From NCBI GenBank assembly GCA_947561715.1, contig OX387203.1, positions 7,936,001-8,000,000 on the forward strand: a stretch of DNA of 64,000 bases, read 5' to 3'. The notes under the pieces were generated by a model. It did no database searches and had not been told where the DNA came from. It saw only the letters and a list, made by a program, of their open reading frames with translations. A program made the position numbers and the translations under genes. Positions 1 to 34,498 of this stretch are shown here, piece after piece. Positions within the stretch are counted from its first letter, which is position 1; each line of letters begins with the position of its first letter. Source of the stretch: Ascidia mentula (taxonomy: Eukaryota > Chordata > Ascidiacea > Phlebobranchia > Ascidiidae).

Positions 1-2267
1 AGCACTGATGATGAACGCAGTTGTGTTCGAAACGCAGTTGTGTCTGCTCAATGGGATGAATACTAGCTTTGGCATTTATATTTTGTTTAATATAAAGTGT
101 ATTTGACCGAAGAACATTAAACAATGCAAAAAGATGAAAACACGTCACGTACACTTCAATCGACCATAGGTAAAATTATTTCGTCCAACTCAGACACTTT
201 TGCACATATTATAATCCCTTGTCAGTTGACGTCATATTAAACGCTTATTTCAATTGAACCCACCAAACTTGTGGCACTAAATGAAGGAGACTCTTGTGGC
301 ACGTAATATTACGTCACTCACTTTTATGCACATCATTCCCAATACCTTCTTGTGAGGAAATGAAGTCAGGTCACTTTGAACTGTCCGGGAGGAGTATAAG
401 CACCTGGGACTCTGAGAGAATTGTACCAAGAAGTCCGGGATGGGCCGGCACATGTGGTTACATAATCGCAGGCTTGGCCCGGCGGTCGAACATGACCTTC
501 CAAGCGATTCCCAAACCACAAGTTCGGTTGGTAAATTCGACAGGACGTGAGATTGGCAATTGAGTGGAAATTAACACCTCCAAGGGAGTAGTTTGACGTG
601 GTTCTCGTTCGTTTGTTGGAAGTTTTAAACCCTTCGGCTATGTAGAACTATATGCGCATGAATCATCTAATTCGATATAAGGTGTGTTTCGGGGAAAACC
701 GTATCCAATAGCGGTAAAAGAATAATCCACACAAAACAGATATTGTATTATCGAAATTAAAGAAATATATAGGAAAACTCAGAAGTTTAGAAAAGGGTCA
801 TACTGGATGTGACCTACCAACATTCATCGAACCATTGCGTATGGCAGCAAAATGTCCCTGCAACTGATCAGAACTACGGGAAAGCTTGGGGAAGCACACA
901 AGATCCACGTAAATAATTTAGGGGAAAACAACTTATTTTAAGCAACAGTGCAATTGACCACTTTCGTAAAACAAGTTCCCAAAAAAATTGTTTTATACAA
1001 AACTCTGGGGATTAAAGCATTGCTTTCCATAAAATAAAGAAGCTTTATTCTCAGACGTGTTTTTTTGCTTTAGGCGGTATTGCAGCAAATCGTGTTTCAC
1101 TGGACCTGTCTGACCCAGATAAGTTTACGCGATCCAACCTCAGACAGACCCCAGACACGACAGCTTGGCGTGTTGATGTGACGAATCACAACAACAATAA
1201 TAAATAAACAATATTTTGTTGATGCATTGACTTTGATCGATTTTACACGATTATGGGCATTTTTTTCGCAAAACCGTGGAAAAGGAGAAACGGTTCAAAT
1301 GTAAGGTAACGCAGTTGACCCATTAACAAAATACCACTGAATGAATTTGACTGCAAACGTTTGAAATTCAAAAGTTATAAAATAGTTGGTTGTATTCCGC
1401 CTTTCTTGTTTTTTGTTGAACGAACACTAAAGGCTATAAGAAAACCTACTTTCTTTAGGGGTCCATTAGGAACAAAGCAAAAAAACAACGTTTTAATTAA
1501 CCTTTGACAGAGTCAGCCGATCATTTAAAGCTTAAACAATTGTGTTTATGATGAATAATGAGTTGAAGGCGGGCAATTAACAACATCCACTTTTACATCA
1601 ACCGAGTAATGAAAACAGGATTAGGATTAGCATAATAAAAATTGGCTTTGCGGTCAAAACACATATAATTAGTCACTTCATTAATTAGAAACGCGATTTG
1701 GAAACTGCCTCAGGAACCGACGTATGGCGGCGTTGTCTACACAAAGGTAACTTACAGTCATGTAGACAAGTTCTGCACATGAGAATAAACACCAGTCAAA
1801 AGTGTCCGGCCCATTTACCAACCACAAAACCTGATCGGGATTCGAACCCAGATTGGTACGATAAACGAAAAATTAAACATATTGAAATAAACGGCTAATG
1901 CATGTGCCGACTACAAGTAGTTTTTTCGCACGGGAATTGCTTATACTTAACCAAGGAGAAGCACACCAAAAAATACATATATAGATGTTTTTTAATTTCC
2001 CAGTCGCAGACAATTAATACATTTTGATAAATCTTACATACAAATTGAACCTGTCAGATTTGTCTATGTCAACGTGGTGCGAGTGACGAACTATAAGATA
2101 AACACGTACCTTACAAGTCAAACATAAATAGCACTAATTATAAGCAACGTGGCGTTACGTTCTCGCCCTGGAGAAAGGTCACGCCGAATCGAAATACTTT
2201 AACGTAGCGATCAGGCGCGCCCGAATGACGGGCACTTGATTATCTGGTCTGGGTACTTCTGAGTCAA
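1..2267. other. upstream intergenic DNA, no gene seen
   Basis: I see no coding exon with convincing splice borders or family resemblance here. Open frames are short and of random composition. The only structured item is a tRNA B-box-like stretch near 1833-1845, listed separately. The last 120 bases before the TATA box are more GC-rich and include a GATA-type site (TTATCT, 2240-2245), consistent with the promoter of the next gene. Confidence 0.5.
1790..1870 (-). repeat. possible tRNA-derived SINE remnant (minus strand)
   Basis: Read on the minus strand, the stretch holds GGGTTCGAATCCC, which matches the tRNA B box with its T-stem partner. No matching A box or acceptor stem is evident, so this may be a decayed SINE head or chance similarity. 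Confidence 0.3.
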
Positions 2268-2274
2268 TATAAAA
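2268..2274 (+). promoter_or_regulatory. TATA box of the Ly6-like gene
   Basis: TATAAAA lies about 30 bases before an inferred start site near 2298. A non-coding first exon follows and ends at 2367 before GTAAGTG. The next exon begins at 2552 after a T-rich tract and CAG. The spacing is typical of a TATA-driven animal promoter. Confidence 0.6.
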
Positions 2275-2555
2275 GGCAGGGTTGTCAGACAGGACCACAG
2301 CATTTGTAAGCTTATCAAGTTGACAACCTACACAGAAGTCGAAAGACGTCGGATAAACCTAAAAAACGTAAGTGTTTCTGTTTTTTTTTGAACCTTTTGT
2401 TTAATTAACAATCAACGTTATCATTTACCAGCTACAGTACATTTTGTCTTTTTGCTAATACCCTTCTACTGACTTCGTATTTTTCTTCCAAGCTTGTAAG
2501 AGGCTGCATAAAAGAATTATAGGGAATTCATGGGTGTTACTTTTTTTGCAGAAGT

Positions 2556-4048
2556 ATGAAATCCATGTGCGTATTCGGACTTCTCCTTTTCGTCGCTGTT
2601 GTCAGGTCGCAAGGTAAATACGTTAGATCTGTATTTTGTTGTCATATTTCAAATAAGGAAACGTTCTGGCTTTTTTTCTGCATTATGTGCAACAAGAACA
2701 ATGTAAAAATGTTTCGCGACACTTGTTTTTTTCTCTTATAACCGAAAAGAGACAAACAATCTTCTCGGCGATCTAAATTTCTTGCCAACTTGAAACACAG
2801 TCACATACATTAAACGTTATTCTGCAGATGCTGCCGCAGTCGAAGAAATGCAGTGCATCACTGGGTACAGTGTTAATGGTCGGGGAAACTTCACCACGGA
2901 GAGGTGCACGATGATGGAGGTAGAAAAATTTTTCAACTAAATAATTGTTACAATTTTAAAAACTAAATAATTGTTACAAAAAACAGTGAAATTTAAGTCA
3001 TTAAACTTACATATAATAACATGTCCAAACCCGTCGGATTCGAAATCCTGGATAAAAAAATTAATTCCAATCTAACCTATAATTAATGGGGTGGTTCAAC
3101 TTCCAACGAGTTATTAACCTTAACGTTTCTATCTCGATCCCATCCGGCGGCGCCCATAATTGGCGATAGCCGATTCACTCATTGTGGTAATTCGGCGATA
3201 CGACAGGTGTTAGGTCCGCCATTCAACCGATCAAATGGCGTAATTTACGTCTATTTTTGTTACTTCCTTAAGTCTAATTAAATTGAAGGAACCCAATTCC
3301 AGCAGCGGTCGGTTAACAACCTTACAGTTTCTACAACGTACTTTTTTTGTTTTTAGAAAGGTTGTCAGACTAAAATTGTGAGGAACGGACCCCTTCTTTC
3401 CATTGTGAAGAGATGTAAAGAATGGGGTGTGTGCGAGAACAACGCCAAGAACAACGAACAAATCTGCTACGGAGATACGGCGTACAGCAACAGCGTAAGT
3501 ATTCACCCCAAACCCTGTACTTGTAGACATTGATATAGTTAAGCAACGTTCGAGTTGGAAAATACACACGTTGTTGCGCACACTGTAAATTTTTTGGACG
3601 ATTTGGTTAGTTTTGGACATCAGCCCAATGCTTTTACCTAACGCTAAGAGCCTACTTGCAAAGACAACACACCTATAAAAGTTGTAAACGCAGCAGTATT
3701 TAGTTTAAAGCTTCAAGTCCCAAACTAATTACATTCCTTGTCGCACAGACAAAAGTGTAGCGCTTTGGAAATAAATGCAACATGGCGATGCTTTGTTTAA
3801 TTTCCACATTGCTGCCAAGCTTGGGGTGCGCACAGCACAAAAGGTCAAGCAAGAGGCGAATTCCGGGTTGCTCAGTTTAGGTGGTCAAGTCCATGTACAT
3901 TTTACTCACAGCTGTTGTCATCCCGCAGGTCCACATTTGCCACTTTTGCTGTGACACTCCGAACTGCAACACCCTTGATGATATTCCCGATTTGGAAACG
4001 GAAAGGGCCGTGGAAGCGGGAGCCACTGCAATCGAGGGTTCCGGATAA
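2556..4048 (+). CDS. secreted ten-cysteine Ly6/uPAR-like (three-finger) protein
   Basis: Coding exons are 2556-2613, 2828-2919, 3357-3494 and 3929-4048, after a non-coding exon (about 2298-2367). All junctions are GT-AG and in phase, giving 135 residues. Residues 1-18 form a signal peptide with a hydrophobic core (FGLLLFVAVV), so the product is secreted. The mature part has ten cysteines and ends in CHFCCDTPNCN, the CC-x4-CN signature of Ly6/uPAR/CD59 and snake-toxin folds. The N-terminal CxxC common in that family is absent, and spacing also recalls sodefrin-like or phospholipase-inhibitor modules. An acidic tail of about 25 residues follows. There is no hydrophobic C-terminus, so a GPI anchor is unlikely. 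The ligand is unknown. The fold call is moderate; the exon structure is strong. Confidence 0.75.
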
Positions 4049-4167
4049 ATCGACACAACTTTAAAAGATATTCTTTATGTGGTTTTTGGAGTGCTTATTT
4101 AAACCAGTTTTCTGTGTGGTGAACACGATATTTTATGATTAAGGTGACAAAATTTTCCATATGCGCA

Positions 4168-4173
4168 AATAAA
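4168..4173 (+). terminator. poly(A) signal AATAAA of the Ly6-like gene
   Basis: AATAAA lies 120 bases past the stop codon, followed by a T/G-rich stretch, as expected for the 3' end of this gene. Confidence 0.5.
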
Positions 4174-6481
4174 TCTGAATATTGTTGATAGGCTATATGT
4201 TGTATGATGATTTTACAACCATTTCTCATTGGTTCCTAACCAGTTGACGATGCAGCACATTATATAGGTAGATGCAAAAATAATTAGTAAGTTTAGCAAA
4301 CGTAAGGTTATATTATAACTCAACCTTATCCACAGTCACGGATCGAAGCCAAACTCTGCCATATAAGCGGGTCGTAATATTTTTCCACAAAATCACCAAC
4401 TTCAGTCTTTACAATGTTGTTAAACTTCAAGAAATAGGGGCAATTTATTTAGATCATCATCTGTTTTGTACTATGACAAATAGCACCCGGCGATTTATAT
4501 ATAGCCTATATTTTATACAGTTTGTGACGAAACTGCGGTCCGTATTTTGTAACCTCTGCGCAAATTAAATGAACTAAAACTAGTCGATTGAATCATAATT
4601 TGTCGCGTAAAGTCAGGACACGTAGCCTAAACAAGACCATTAGCATTAATAATACAGTTTGTTAGCACTAATATGTTGGTTCACCTTTCACCTCAGTGTT
4701 GGGAAAAGTTGCATAGCCTTATTGATAATTTTGGGAACCACTTCCTAATCAAAAGTCACGAACCCCAATTTTTTTAGAATCTAAATATTAAATCGAGGAA
4801 CTGCTGACAAGCGCCATACGCAAAGTGGCAAAAATTAGGCTTAAAAATGAATTGTAAACAACTTTTGCACTTCCATTAAACTGGTGGCAAAACACATTCT
4901 GTCGAAACAAACAAGAATGATTGCAGATTTGCTAAAAAACTGAGTCGTTTCAAAGATCAAATGTTTATTATGTAACAACGTTGTTAACGAAAAAATAGGC
5001 CGGTCCAGAGCCAAATCTATGGTTCATCCAAAATTGGGCCACAAATGCTGCCTTCCAACAAACCCAGAAAGACCAAGAACCTGTACAATCAAGACACAAA
5101 ATTTGTACACAAGATGTATGCATAACCTTCTAAAAATTGGTAGTTGCGACTCGTTCAACGAGAAAGGGACAAGATTCTTGCTTTGCAAACTCACACTGGT
5201 TCAGAATTTACCTACACATCCTTAAACACAAACGCCTTTTATAAACAGTTAACACCAAGCCGAAAAAATTCTGCTAAACGTGGTAAAAAAATAACGGTTG
5301 CGATGACGTCAACGGCATCAGCTGTGCGTTCCACAAACTGTTTCAGCCATTTGAGACGCTGCATGGGGAAATTGTCGGTGGGTTTCAAAACACAGCATGA
5401 CAGGTAGACTTGACGTACGAGGTAGACGCAATTTATGTTTTGTTTTTATAGTTATAGATGGAAAATCTGCTTGTTTTATGTACAGCGAAAGGCGGCGCGA
5501 CCACCAAACCACATTTTCCTGATTACCCAGCTCACCTCCACGAAGGATACAAAAAATCAACAGGAATCCAAAACACAAGACTTGTCAACAAACACGTGAC
5601 TTCAGTCGACCAATCAGAAAGAAACATGCATATATAATGGCCAAGTTGCCTAAAGCTGAGCAAACGACGAATAAAAGATACAATAGCTAAAGTTACCGAG
5701 GATATAACGTTTTGTCACTGTGGAATGACGACGGCACATTGCTGCGCTTTAAAACAGCGTTTAAATAAGGTGGTATTTAGTTAATACAAGGGGCGAATGT
5801 TTAAAACGTAGCCACCATACATGGAGATAGGGTTCAGCAACCGTAATATTTATCAAAACACGGTCTACGCGGTTATTGGCCGCCTAAAAACAGACCAGTT
5901 AATTCTATATTTTGTAGTTTTTAGGGTTTGGTACAAATATGTTCTATCATGTATGCAATTTAGTCTAGAGTTGATTAAAACAAGTTTGCAATAGTTAACG
6001 TACATGGCCCCGCAATATTGTTCTACCATAGAGCATTTGCGAATCGTTGCCTAATACAACTCTTGCGTTTCCTCGCAATAACCTAATATTTCCAAGCTAC
6101 AATGCCTAACGCAGCAACGTGACGAACATAAAAAAATGAGATAACGGCGCGAGAGAGCGTCACCGACCCTGCGAGAAGAAGGGAGGATAACGAGAGAGGG
6201 TGGAAAGAAAAAAGGCGCGTGCGCGGAAAAGAGAGAGAACGCTTCTCACAAGTTTTCAAGCTTTTTTTTGCATGGAAAAAACGTCTACGCGCCGACTTTT
6301 TTTAAAGAATGAAAACGTAAAATCGACGTGTGCATTGTTAAAAAAAATACATACACAAAAAATACGGGTAAACGCACAAAAATGTTACGAGGCTTTTAGT
6401 AGTCTAAGTCCTGAGTCGTATATAAAAAGCGTGTTTTTCTATTTCAAATTCTCCTTTGATGAGATCACAAGCAAAGGGGAA
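4174..6481. other. intergenic DNA between the Ly6-like gene and ZSWIM8
   Basis: No exon is recognised. The longer open frames (for example around 5019-5407 and 6200-6517) have simple composition and no family resemblance. The 3' untranslated region of ZSWIM8 must lie just below 6482 on the minus strand, but I could not identify a clear poly(A) signal for it. A possible unassigned promoter near 5610 is listed separately. Confidence 0.5.
5608..5640 (+). promoter_or_regulatory. possible orphan promoter: CCAAT box and TATA-like element
   Basis: A GACCAATCAG motif is followed about 20 bases later by TATATAATGG on the plus strand. No coding exon was found downstream before the end of ZSWIM8. It could serve a non-coding transcript or an exon I missed, or be chance. 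Confidence 0.25.
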
Positions 6482-28427
<21,946 letters not shown>

Positions 28428-29552
28428 TTTTTCTTTTTATTGTTTGATCAACCAGCTGAGATTTCGGATGTCTTCGGAACCTTTCGGAACGGACGTTTTT
28501 TGCAAGGAAATGGGTAAAGAATCGACGACTATATGGTCAGATTGAGCTAATTTGATTCATTGAATATTGTCGACGTACCGGGATATCTGAATTGACGAAA
28601 TTAAAATATAATATCATAGGGCCAACGAATGGAAAGAAATCCGTAATGGAATTTTTGTGTCGGGTGGTGAGGTTTCCGGATGTTCGTGTGATTGTATTCA
28701 ATTATATACAGTTTTTTTTGCAGCCCGTTTTATTTGTTGGGCTTATGCATGCAAATATTGGTTCAACAATACCAAACTTTTTTGAAATGAGAATTCCATC
28801 AACCTACTTTTTTTTGGAGGGGGGAGGTTATCACGATCCTCCTAAATTTCTGTTTCCAACATCCACATCGGCGGGATGAAACAATAATCTTTTTTTACTA
28901 CCCCTTTTTATTTATATATCGTTGCTGCCTATTATGTTAACTGCATAAAATAAGGCCCTTTTCACCTTTACCGTTATATTGCTACCAGCTAATGTGGTGG
29001 CTTAACTTGGAAACAACAGTTAAGTTGGTTAAATGAGACCAGACGGTGCTTGGTTATATTTAAGTTGGTATCATGTTTCTTGTCGAAACTTCTAGTTTAA
29101 TAACAACATTTCAAATACTACATAACACAGTTCACAAGCTTGGATTGTAACGCATTAAAGAGGTTTTTTTTCATACAGTGACTGTACATATGCCATTCAG
29201 TGGTGCTAGTTTCAAGTTCAAGGTAAATAATTGCATATGAAACGCTAACATAAAACCTTAAGTGCAGAGGATACATCCAATAATATAATACATATCAAAT
29301 CATTGGGTAAAACAGATTGATATCATGATATATTGCAACACTCAAAAATCCCATTAAAAGACGAAACATTGACAGGTACTGAATAAATTTACACATTGTA
29401 GTTCACAAAATAGTGCAAAAAAAACAATATTGCACAAAGTTTTGCATCACAACGTACAACATGGTATAAACAATAATGCAAAAACAAAGGTAAATTTCAA
29501 ACTGTATTTTGGATGGAAGTGCAAAAACGGTAGTTGCAACAAAACTAGAGGA
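28428..29552. other. ZSWIM8 5' flank and spacer before the thioesterase-like array
   Basis: The first 150 bases are relatively CpG-rich and likely hold the ZSWIM8 promoter and leader. A short plus-strand frame opens at 28467 with a reasonable context, but no second exon was recognised. The rest is AT-rich with no clear feature. Confidence 0.45.
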
Positions 29553-30316
29553 TTATGAAAACAATCTGAAAGTAATGAATGCAATATTTTTTTGGTTGAC
29601 AGACAATATGAAGTGAAACACTTTATCTTTGTCTTGCCACATTTGAAAATCAATAACATCACCTTGTTGCGATTCCCCAATAATCAAATAACCCCCTTGT
29701 TTTATCATTGTACCTTTCAGGCATCCAGATACATTTAATGGAAAGTTAGCATTTGAGGCTGCATGCAGGCATTCAAAGGACATCGAAAAATATCCCAAGT
29801 TACTTGTGTGGCTATTGAAATCAGTATCAAAACAAATCACCTTGCGTTGCCAAACAAATAACTGGTATTTATCCTGAATAGTTTTTTGGCACTCTAATGC
29901 ATTTAAGCTGTGTGTTTTACTCATATGCTGTAGCACATAGGGTTTTAGTTGGGACGGTAGTGGCACAGGCCTCCTGTACTTCTTATCAACCATGACGGCA
30001 TAAACATTGGCCTTCATGAGTAATAAGCCTTTGTTGACATCAACTACTTGGTTTGTGAGTATCATGGAAGTGGTTTTAGCAGAAGTTAATGAATGGTAAA
30101 ATTTTATGGGTAGTTTAGTCTTCTCTGTGTTGCTGGTCATTACATCATTGAAATAACCAAAAATATCTGACGTAAATTCAACGTCTACACGCAAAATAAA
30201 AACAGTCCTGCTTTCAGTTACCAGGTCTTCGCCACATGTTTCCAGAAAAATGGAATTGATGAATCTATTATTGCACATTTCATTGTAGGCCAGCCAGAGT
30301 CTTGGGTGGTATGCAG
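29553..30316 (-). CDS. double-hotdog acyl-thioesterase-like gene 1 (main exon; first exon not found)
   Basis: An open exon of 764 bases (about 254 residues) starts after the acceptor TTTTTGCAG at 30317 and ends at a stop at 29553. It is the most divergent array member. The N-terminal half aligns with the first hotdog of its neighbours (SRTVFILRVDVEFTSD, then KFYHSLTSAKTTSM). The second hotdog carries DFNSHTSN in place of the canonical DxNxHxNN. The C-terminal FHFILSVNQKNIAFI matches the final strands of the paralogues. The acceptor phase fits a short first exon like those of the type A genes, but none is recognisable upstream. The family would hydrolyse acyl thioesters; the substrate is unknown. 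Confidence 0.7.
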
Positions 30317-31145
30317 CTGCAAAAACAATTGTGCAAGTACAAACATATATGCCAAACTGAGAAACGGTAAATCATTAACTTCAAATCATCACAATGTTGC
30401 AAGTACCAAAGTTTCCCAGGTGATGCATTTCCATATGATCCACCTTTGCATGGCCAGAGCACCCATCTCTGTAAAAGACTGGCATCATTCACCACTTGCC
30501 CTACAACTATATTATACCTTCAAACAAGGATTTGCATATATGAAAAATTATAACTGTTTGATCAATCACAGTCAAAACAAAATAAGCACACAACAAAATA
30601 CATAGCAACTTTATAAACTTGAATATGAATGTTATTTAAAAAATACTTTATAGTTTTTCATTCTGATCTGAAACAAAAAACAGCATAGTGAGACATGCAA
30701 CTTTTTTTTCACCCACATACAAAATAAAACAACATTGCTCAGACTGTTTTTGCCACATTTTCGCTATCAAAACATCAGTTATTCTTACTTCACCCAACAA
30801 AACTAATGTACATTTTTGTAGCATATTTTTCTTTATGTCTGTTGACAGATTTTTTAAAGGAAATCCCTGGGCTAAAGCCTCCCCCAGACATTCCAATGGA
30901 AACAACAGAAACGCGGAGTGATTGAGATGACCATTAAGATCAGTCTCAAGAAAAGTCGGTTTTCTTTGCCATGAAAACACATTTGCACTTATAGGAATGC
31001 TCTGCTGTGGGGATTCCATCCATGCATGTGATGGAATGTTGTTCTTGTTAATGAACGCTTTGAGCTTATTTGGAAACGGAATGGACTTTCTTGTGTGAGG
31101 ATCAACTGACACAAGCATTGTAGTGTTGGTCATTAATATTATAGT

Positions 31146-34052
31146 ATGCAAGAATTTGATGCTGCAACCAAACAACCACACCAACAAAATTTCGTTATGA
31201 CTCATTTTAATGTAAGAAGTTTGCCTCATAATCTACCTATTCTAGAAGCTTTTGCTAATGCGTGCAGTGTACTACCTCATATAATTGGAATCTCCGAAAC
31301 AAAACTTAAAAAAAACACAGCAACCAACATATCTTTAGATGGATATGACTTCCTTGGAGAAAACTCCCCAACACATGCTGGTGGTGTGGGCATATATGTT
31401 AAAAGACCACTGGTTTACCGTAGAAGCGACCAGTATAAAATTCATATACCTCGTTGCGAAAATTTGTGGATTGAAGTTGACCTGAAACAAAAAAACAAAC
31501 AGAAATCAATGGTAATTGGAATAATCTACCGACACCCAGATCACAACATAACAATTTTCGCTTCACATTTAGAACACACTATCCATACTTTAAACAAAAA
31601 AAACAAAACCTTTTACATTCTTGGTGACTTTAACATCGACATTTCAAGAAAAACACCTCATGTACAAGAATACAAACTGATGATAGAGAGCCTGAACACC
31701 AAAATTATAATAGACAAAGCATCCCACACAGCCCCATCACAGAGACAATCCACTATAGACCATATCTACACAAACAATTTTTCAAATGCTATTACACCTG
31801 GTCTCATTACATTCAACATATCAGACCACTTGCCTATTTTTGCCATTATTCACAAGTCCGAACCCCAAATCATGGAATACCCTACACTTACTAGAAATTA
31901 TTTCAAATTTGACACAGACAGTTTCCTACTTATGATTGAAAACAGAGCCGGCATTATTTGGAATGAATCAGATGTTCAGGATCAATTTGCAACCTTCATC
32001 CACATTTTTCAAAACACTGTAGAAGAGCATGCTCCATACACACTACAACACAGAAGGCGCAAGGCAAAGCCTTGGATCACCAAGGGTATCCTAAAATCTA
32101 TAAAACATAAAAACAAACTTTATAGGAAACTCATTCAAAAAGGAAATCTCACACCCAACTTCAAATTATATTCCAATAAACTAAAATCAGTTATAAGAGC
32201 AGCCAAGCAAAATCACTACAAAAACTTATTTAATGTTAACAAGGCAAACCCAAAGCAAACCTGGAAACTTATTAACAAAATAACCACAAATAACGCCACA
32301 AAGAAAACACCCATATCACAAATTACCACACCCAATGGCACAGTTAAAGATCCAACGCACATTGCAAGTGAATTTAACAATTTTTTCACCAACATTGGGA
32401 AAAATATGGCACTACTTGTTCCTCCAACTCTCACAAAACCAATAGACTACCTCACAAACAGTCCATCAGCATCCTTCTTTTTCCACACTGTGGAAATAAA
32501 CGAAGTATTTAACACCATTGCACAATTAGACATAAATAAATCAACAGGCCCTCATGACATTCCCATTAAACTAGTTAAATTAGCAGCACCAGTTATTTCA
32601 CCAATCCTTTGCCAATTGCTAAACCGCTGCATCCAAACAGCAACATATCCTAAATGCTTAAAAATATCTAAAGTGATACCACTATTCAAGGGAGGGGACT
32701 CTGAAAACTTAAGTAATTACAGACCAATATCATTAATACCAATCTTTGCCAAAATATTTGAAACAATTATACATAAAAGGATGATGGACTATTTACTAAA
32801 ATTTGACCTACTCACCAAATTTCAAAATGGATTTAGACCTGGACATTCAACCGACTTAGCCATAGCACACATCTATGATCACATAGCCAATTTGTTAGAC
32901 CACCAACAGAAAACATGCGCAATATTCCTTGACCTCCAAAAAGCGTTCGACACAGTCAATCATGACATCATACTACAAAAACTAGAATTTCATGGTTTTC
33001 GGGGTAAAATTATAACCTTCCTTAAGAGCTACCTAACAGGCCGACAGCAATATACAAAAATTGCCAATTCACACTCCAATGTTTCCAATGTGGTTTGCGG
33101 CGTACCTCAGGGATCGCCTTTAGGACCCCTCCTCTTCCTTATATACATCAATGACTTGCCTTGCGCCTCCACATTCCACACAACATTATTTGCAGATGAC
33201 ACATGTCTAATCATGTCACATAAAAACATAGAGGATTTGGAGAAATATACCAATATTGAAATTGACAAGGTCAATACATGGATGCAGTCCAACAAACTAA
33301 CAGTTAATTGCCAGAAAACCAAGTTCATGCTCTTCTCCAGATGTAAAAAATTAAACAATAAGTCATTTCACCTGAAAATCAATGGCGTCACACTTGAACA
33401 AGTTGAAACAGCTAAATATCTTGGCATTGAGTTCGATAGCCAACTTTTATGGGGTCCGCACATCAGCATGCTCTGCAAAAAAATAGCCAAAACCATCGCT
33501 ATCATGTACAAGCTCAAGCACCACTTAGGCCAAGACACACTTCGAATTGTGTATCATGCACTAGTACACTCTCACCTAAGATATGGTCTTCTAACATGGG
33601 GTTTTGCTAGTCCATCACTGCTACATTCTCTAGTGGTTATGCAGAATCGGGCACTGCGCTTAGTTACCAATAGTCCTTTTCGCACCCACACCTGGCAACT
33701 ACATTTAAACACCAAAATTCTGCCGATTCACTTAATGCATAATTTACAAATTGGAAGGTTCGTACACAAGTACAAAAATCAACGTTTGCCACCAGTTTTC
33801 AAAAATTATTTCACACCAGTTGCTAGAGTTCATGCCCACACAACCAGAAGTCATACCAACCTCAAATATTTTCTTCCACGTGCATCAACGGAATTGGGCA
33901 AAAAAAACTTAAATTACAAAGGCGTAGAAATTTGGAACAACATTCCTGAAAACATAAAAAAGTTCAGTTTGGTCGGATTCCACAAAGCACTGCACGCATT
34001 CCTCATCGAATCGCTTGACAAAAATCTAAACAACAACACGTGGGCGAGGTAA
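31146..34052 (+). CDS. LINE ORF2: AP-like endonuclease and reverse transcriptase
   Basis: 968 residues in one open frame. The endonuclease part (about 18-235) shows N22 (HFNVRSL), E51 (ISETKL), GDFN (160-163) and SDH (226-228), the expected catalytic and metal-binding set. The reverse transcriptase (about 480-740) shows GFRPGHSTD, FLDLQKAFDTVNH, VPQGSPLGPLLF and the catalytic FADD (682-685). A C-terminal region with YLGIEFDSQL and WNNIPENIKKF is typical of CR1/L2 proteins. All key residues are present, so this copy may encode an active enzyme. The true N-terminus may be cut off, since the frame is open to the element's 5' edge. Confidence 0.93.
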   Translation: MQEFDAATKQPHQQNFVMTHFNVRSLPHNLPILEAFANACSVLPHIIGISETKLKKNTATNISLDGYDFLGENSPTHAGGVGIYVKRPLVYRRSDQYKIHIPRCENLWIEVDLKQKNKQKSMVIGIIYRHPDHNITIFASHLEHTIHTLNKKNKTFYILGDFNIDISRKTPHVQEYKLMIESLNTKIIIDKASHTAPSQRQSTIDHIYTNNFSNAITPGLITFNISDHLPIFAIIHKSEPQIMEYPTLTRNYFKFDTDSFLLMIENRAGIIWNESDVQDQFATFIHIFQNTVEEHAPYTLQHRRRKAKPWITKGILKSIKHKNKLYRKLIQKGNLTPNFKLYSNKLKSVIRAAKQNHYKNLFNVNKANPKQTWKLINKITTNNATKKTPISQITTPNGTVKDPTHIASEFNNFFTNIGKNMALLVPPTLTKPIDYLTNSPSASFFFHTVEINEVFNTIAQLDINKSTGPHDIPIKLVKLAAPVISPILCQLLNRCIQTATYPKCLKISKVIPLFKGGDSENLSNYRPISLIPIFAKIFETIIHKRMMDYLLKFDLLTKFQNGFRPGHSTDLAIAHIYDHIANLLDHQQKTCAIFLDLQKAFDTVNHDIILQKLEFHGFRGKIITFLKSYLTGRQQYTKIANSHSNVSNVVCGVPQGSPLGPLLFLIYINDLPCASTFHTTLFADDTCLIMSHKNIEDLEKYTNIEIDKVNTWMQSNKLTVNCQKTKFMLFSRCKKLNNKSFHLKINGVTLEQVETAKYLGIEFDSQLLWGPHISMLCKKIAKTIAIMYKLKHHLGQDTLRIVYHALVHSHLRYGLLTWGFASPSLLHSLVVMQNRALRLVTNSPFRTHTWQLHLNTKILPIHLMHNLQIGRFVHKYKNQRLPPVFKNYFTPVARVHAHTTRSHTNLKYFLPRASTELGKKNLNYKGVEIWNNIPENIKKFSLVGFHKALHAFLIESLDKNLNNNTWAR

Positions 34053-34498
34053 ACACCCCCAGGAATGTTATAATTCAATCAGACACGACACCAATTAATC
34101 AAATAATTATCGCAAACCTGCCGCCAGCACGTGCCGCCATCACGTGCCTCAACATAAGTCCACACTCCACAGACGTGCCTAGATATATCTTCACACCGTC
34201 TAATGTGTTCTGCCAAGCTTATTAATGATAGATACGTAACACATCTTTTGTTGTTGTTGTTTTGTTTTTTTTTCAAAAAAAACAAAAAAATATAAAACTA
34301 GTTGATATAAAAGGAAAAAAAAATAAAAAGTTTTTCTTCCAGTTGCCGATATGTGTTTGTCTTTTTGCAACGCCCGTACCTTCCATAGGGCCGGTCATAT
34401 GACCAAGAATGGTTCCACCGGTCCTTCGTCACGTCACCAGTCGAAATGATTGCTGCAAGTTGTTGTGCGTATTCGATGACGTTTGCGAGAAATAAAAT

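Noticed and set aside
294-563. Plus-strand frame of 89 codons near the left edge
   Set aside because: No homologue, no splice or promoter context, and an overlapping frame of similar length on the other strand.
28592-28879. Plus-strand frame upstream of ZSWIM8
   Set aside because: No splice context, no recognisable family, and low-complexity runs; likely chance.
31146-34052. Retrovirus or LTR element as the source of the reverse transcriptase
   Set aside because: The frame has an AP-type endonuclease before the RT, no protease, integrase or long terminal repeats, and a short-repeat 3' end, which identifies a LINE.
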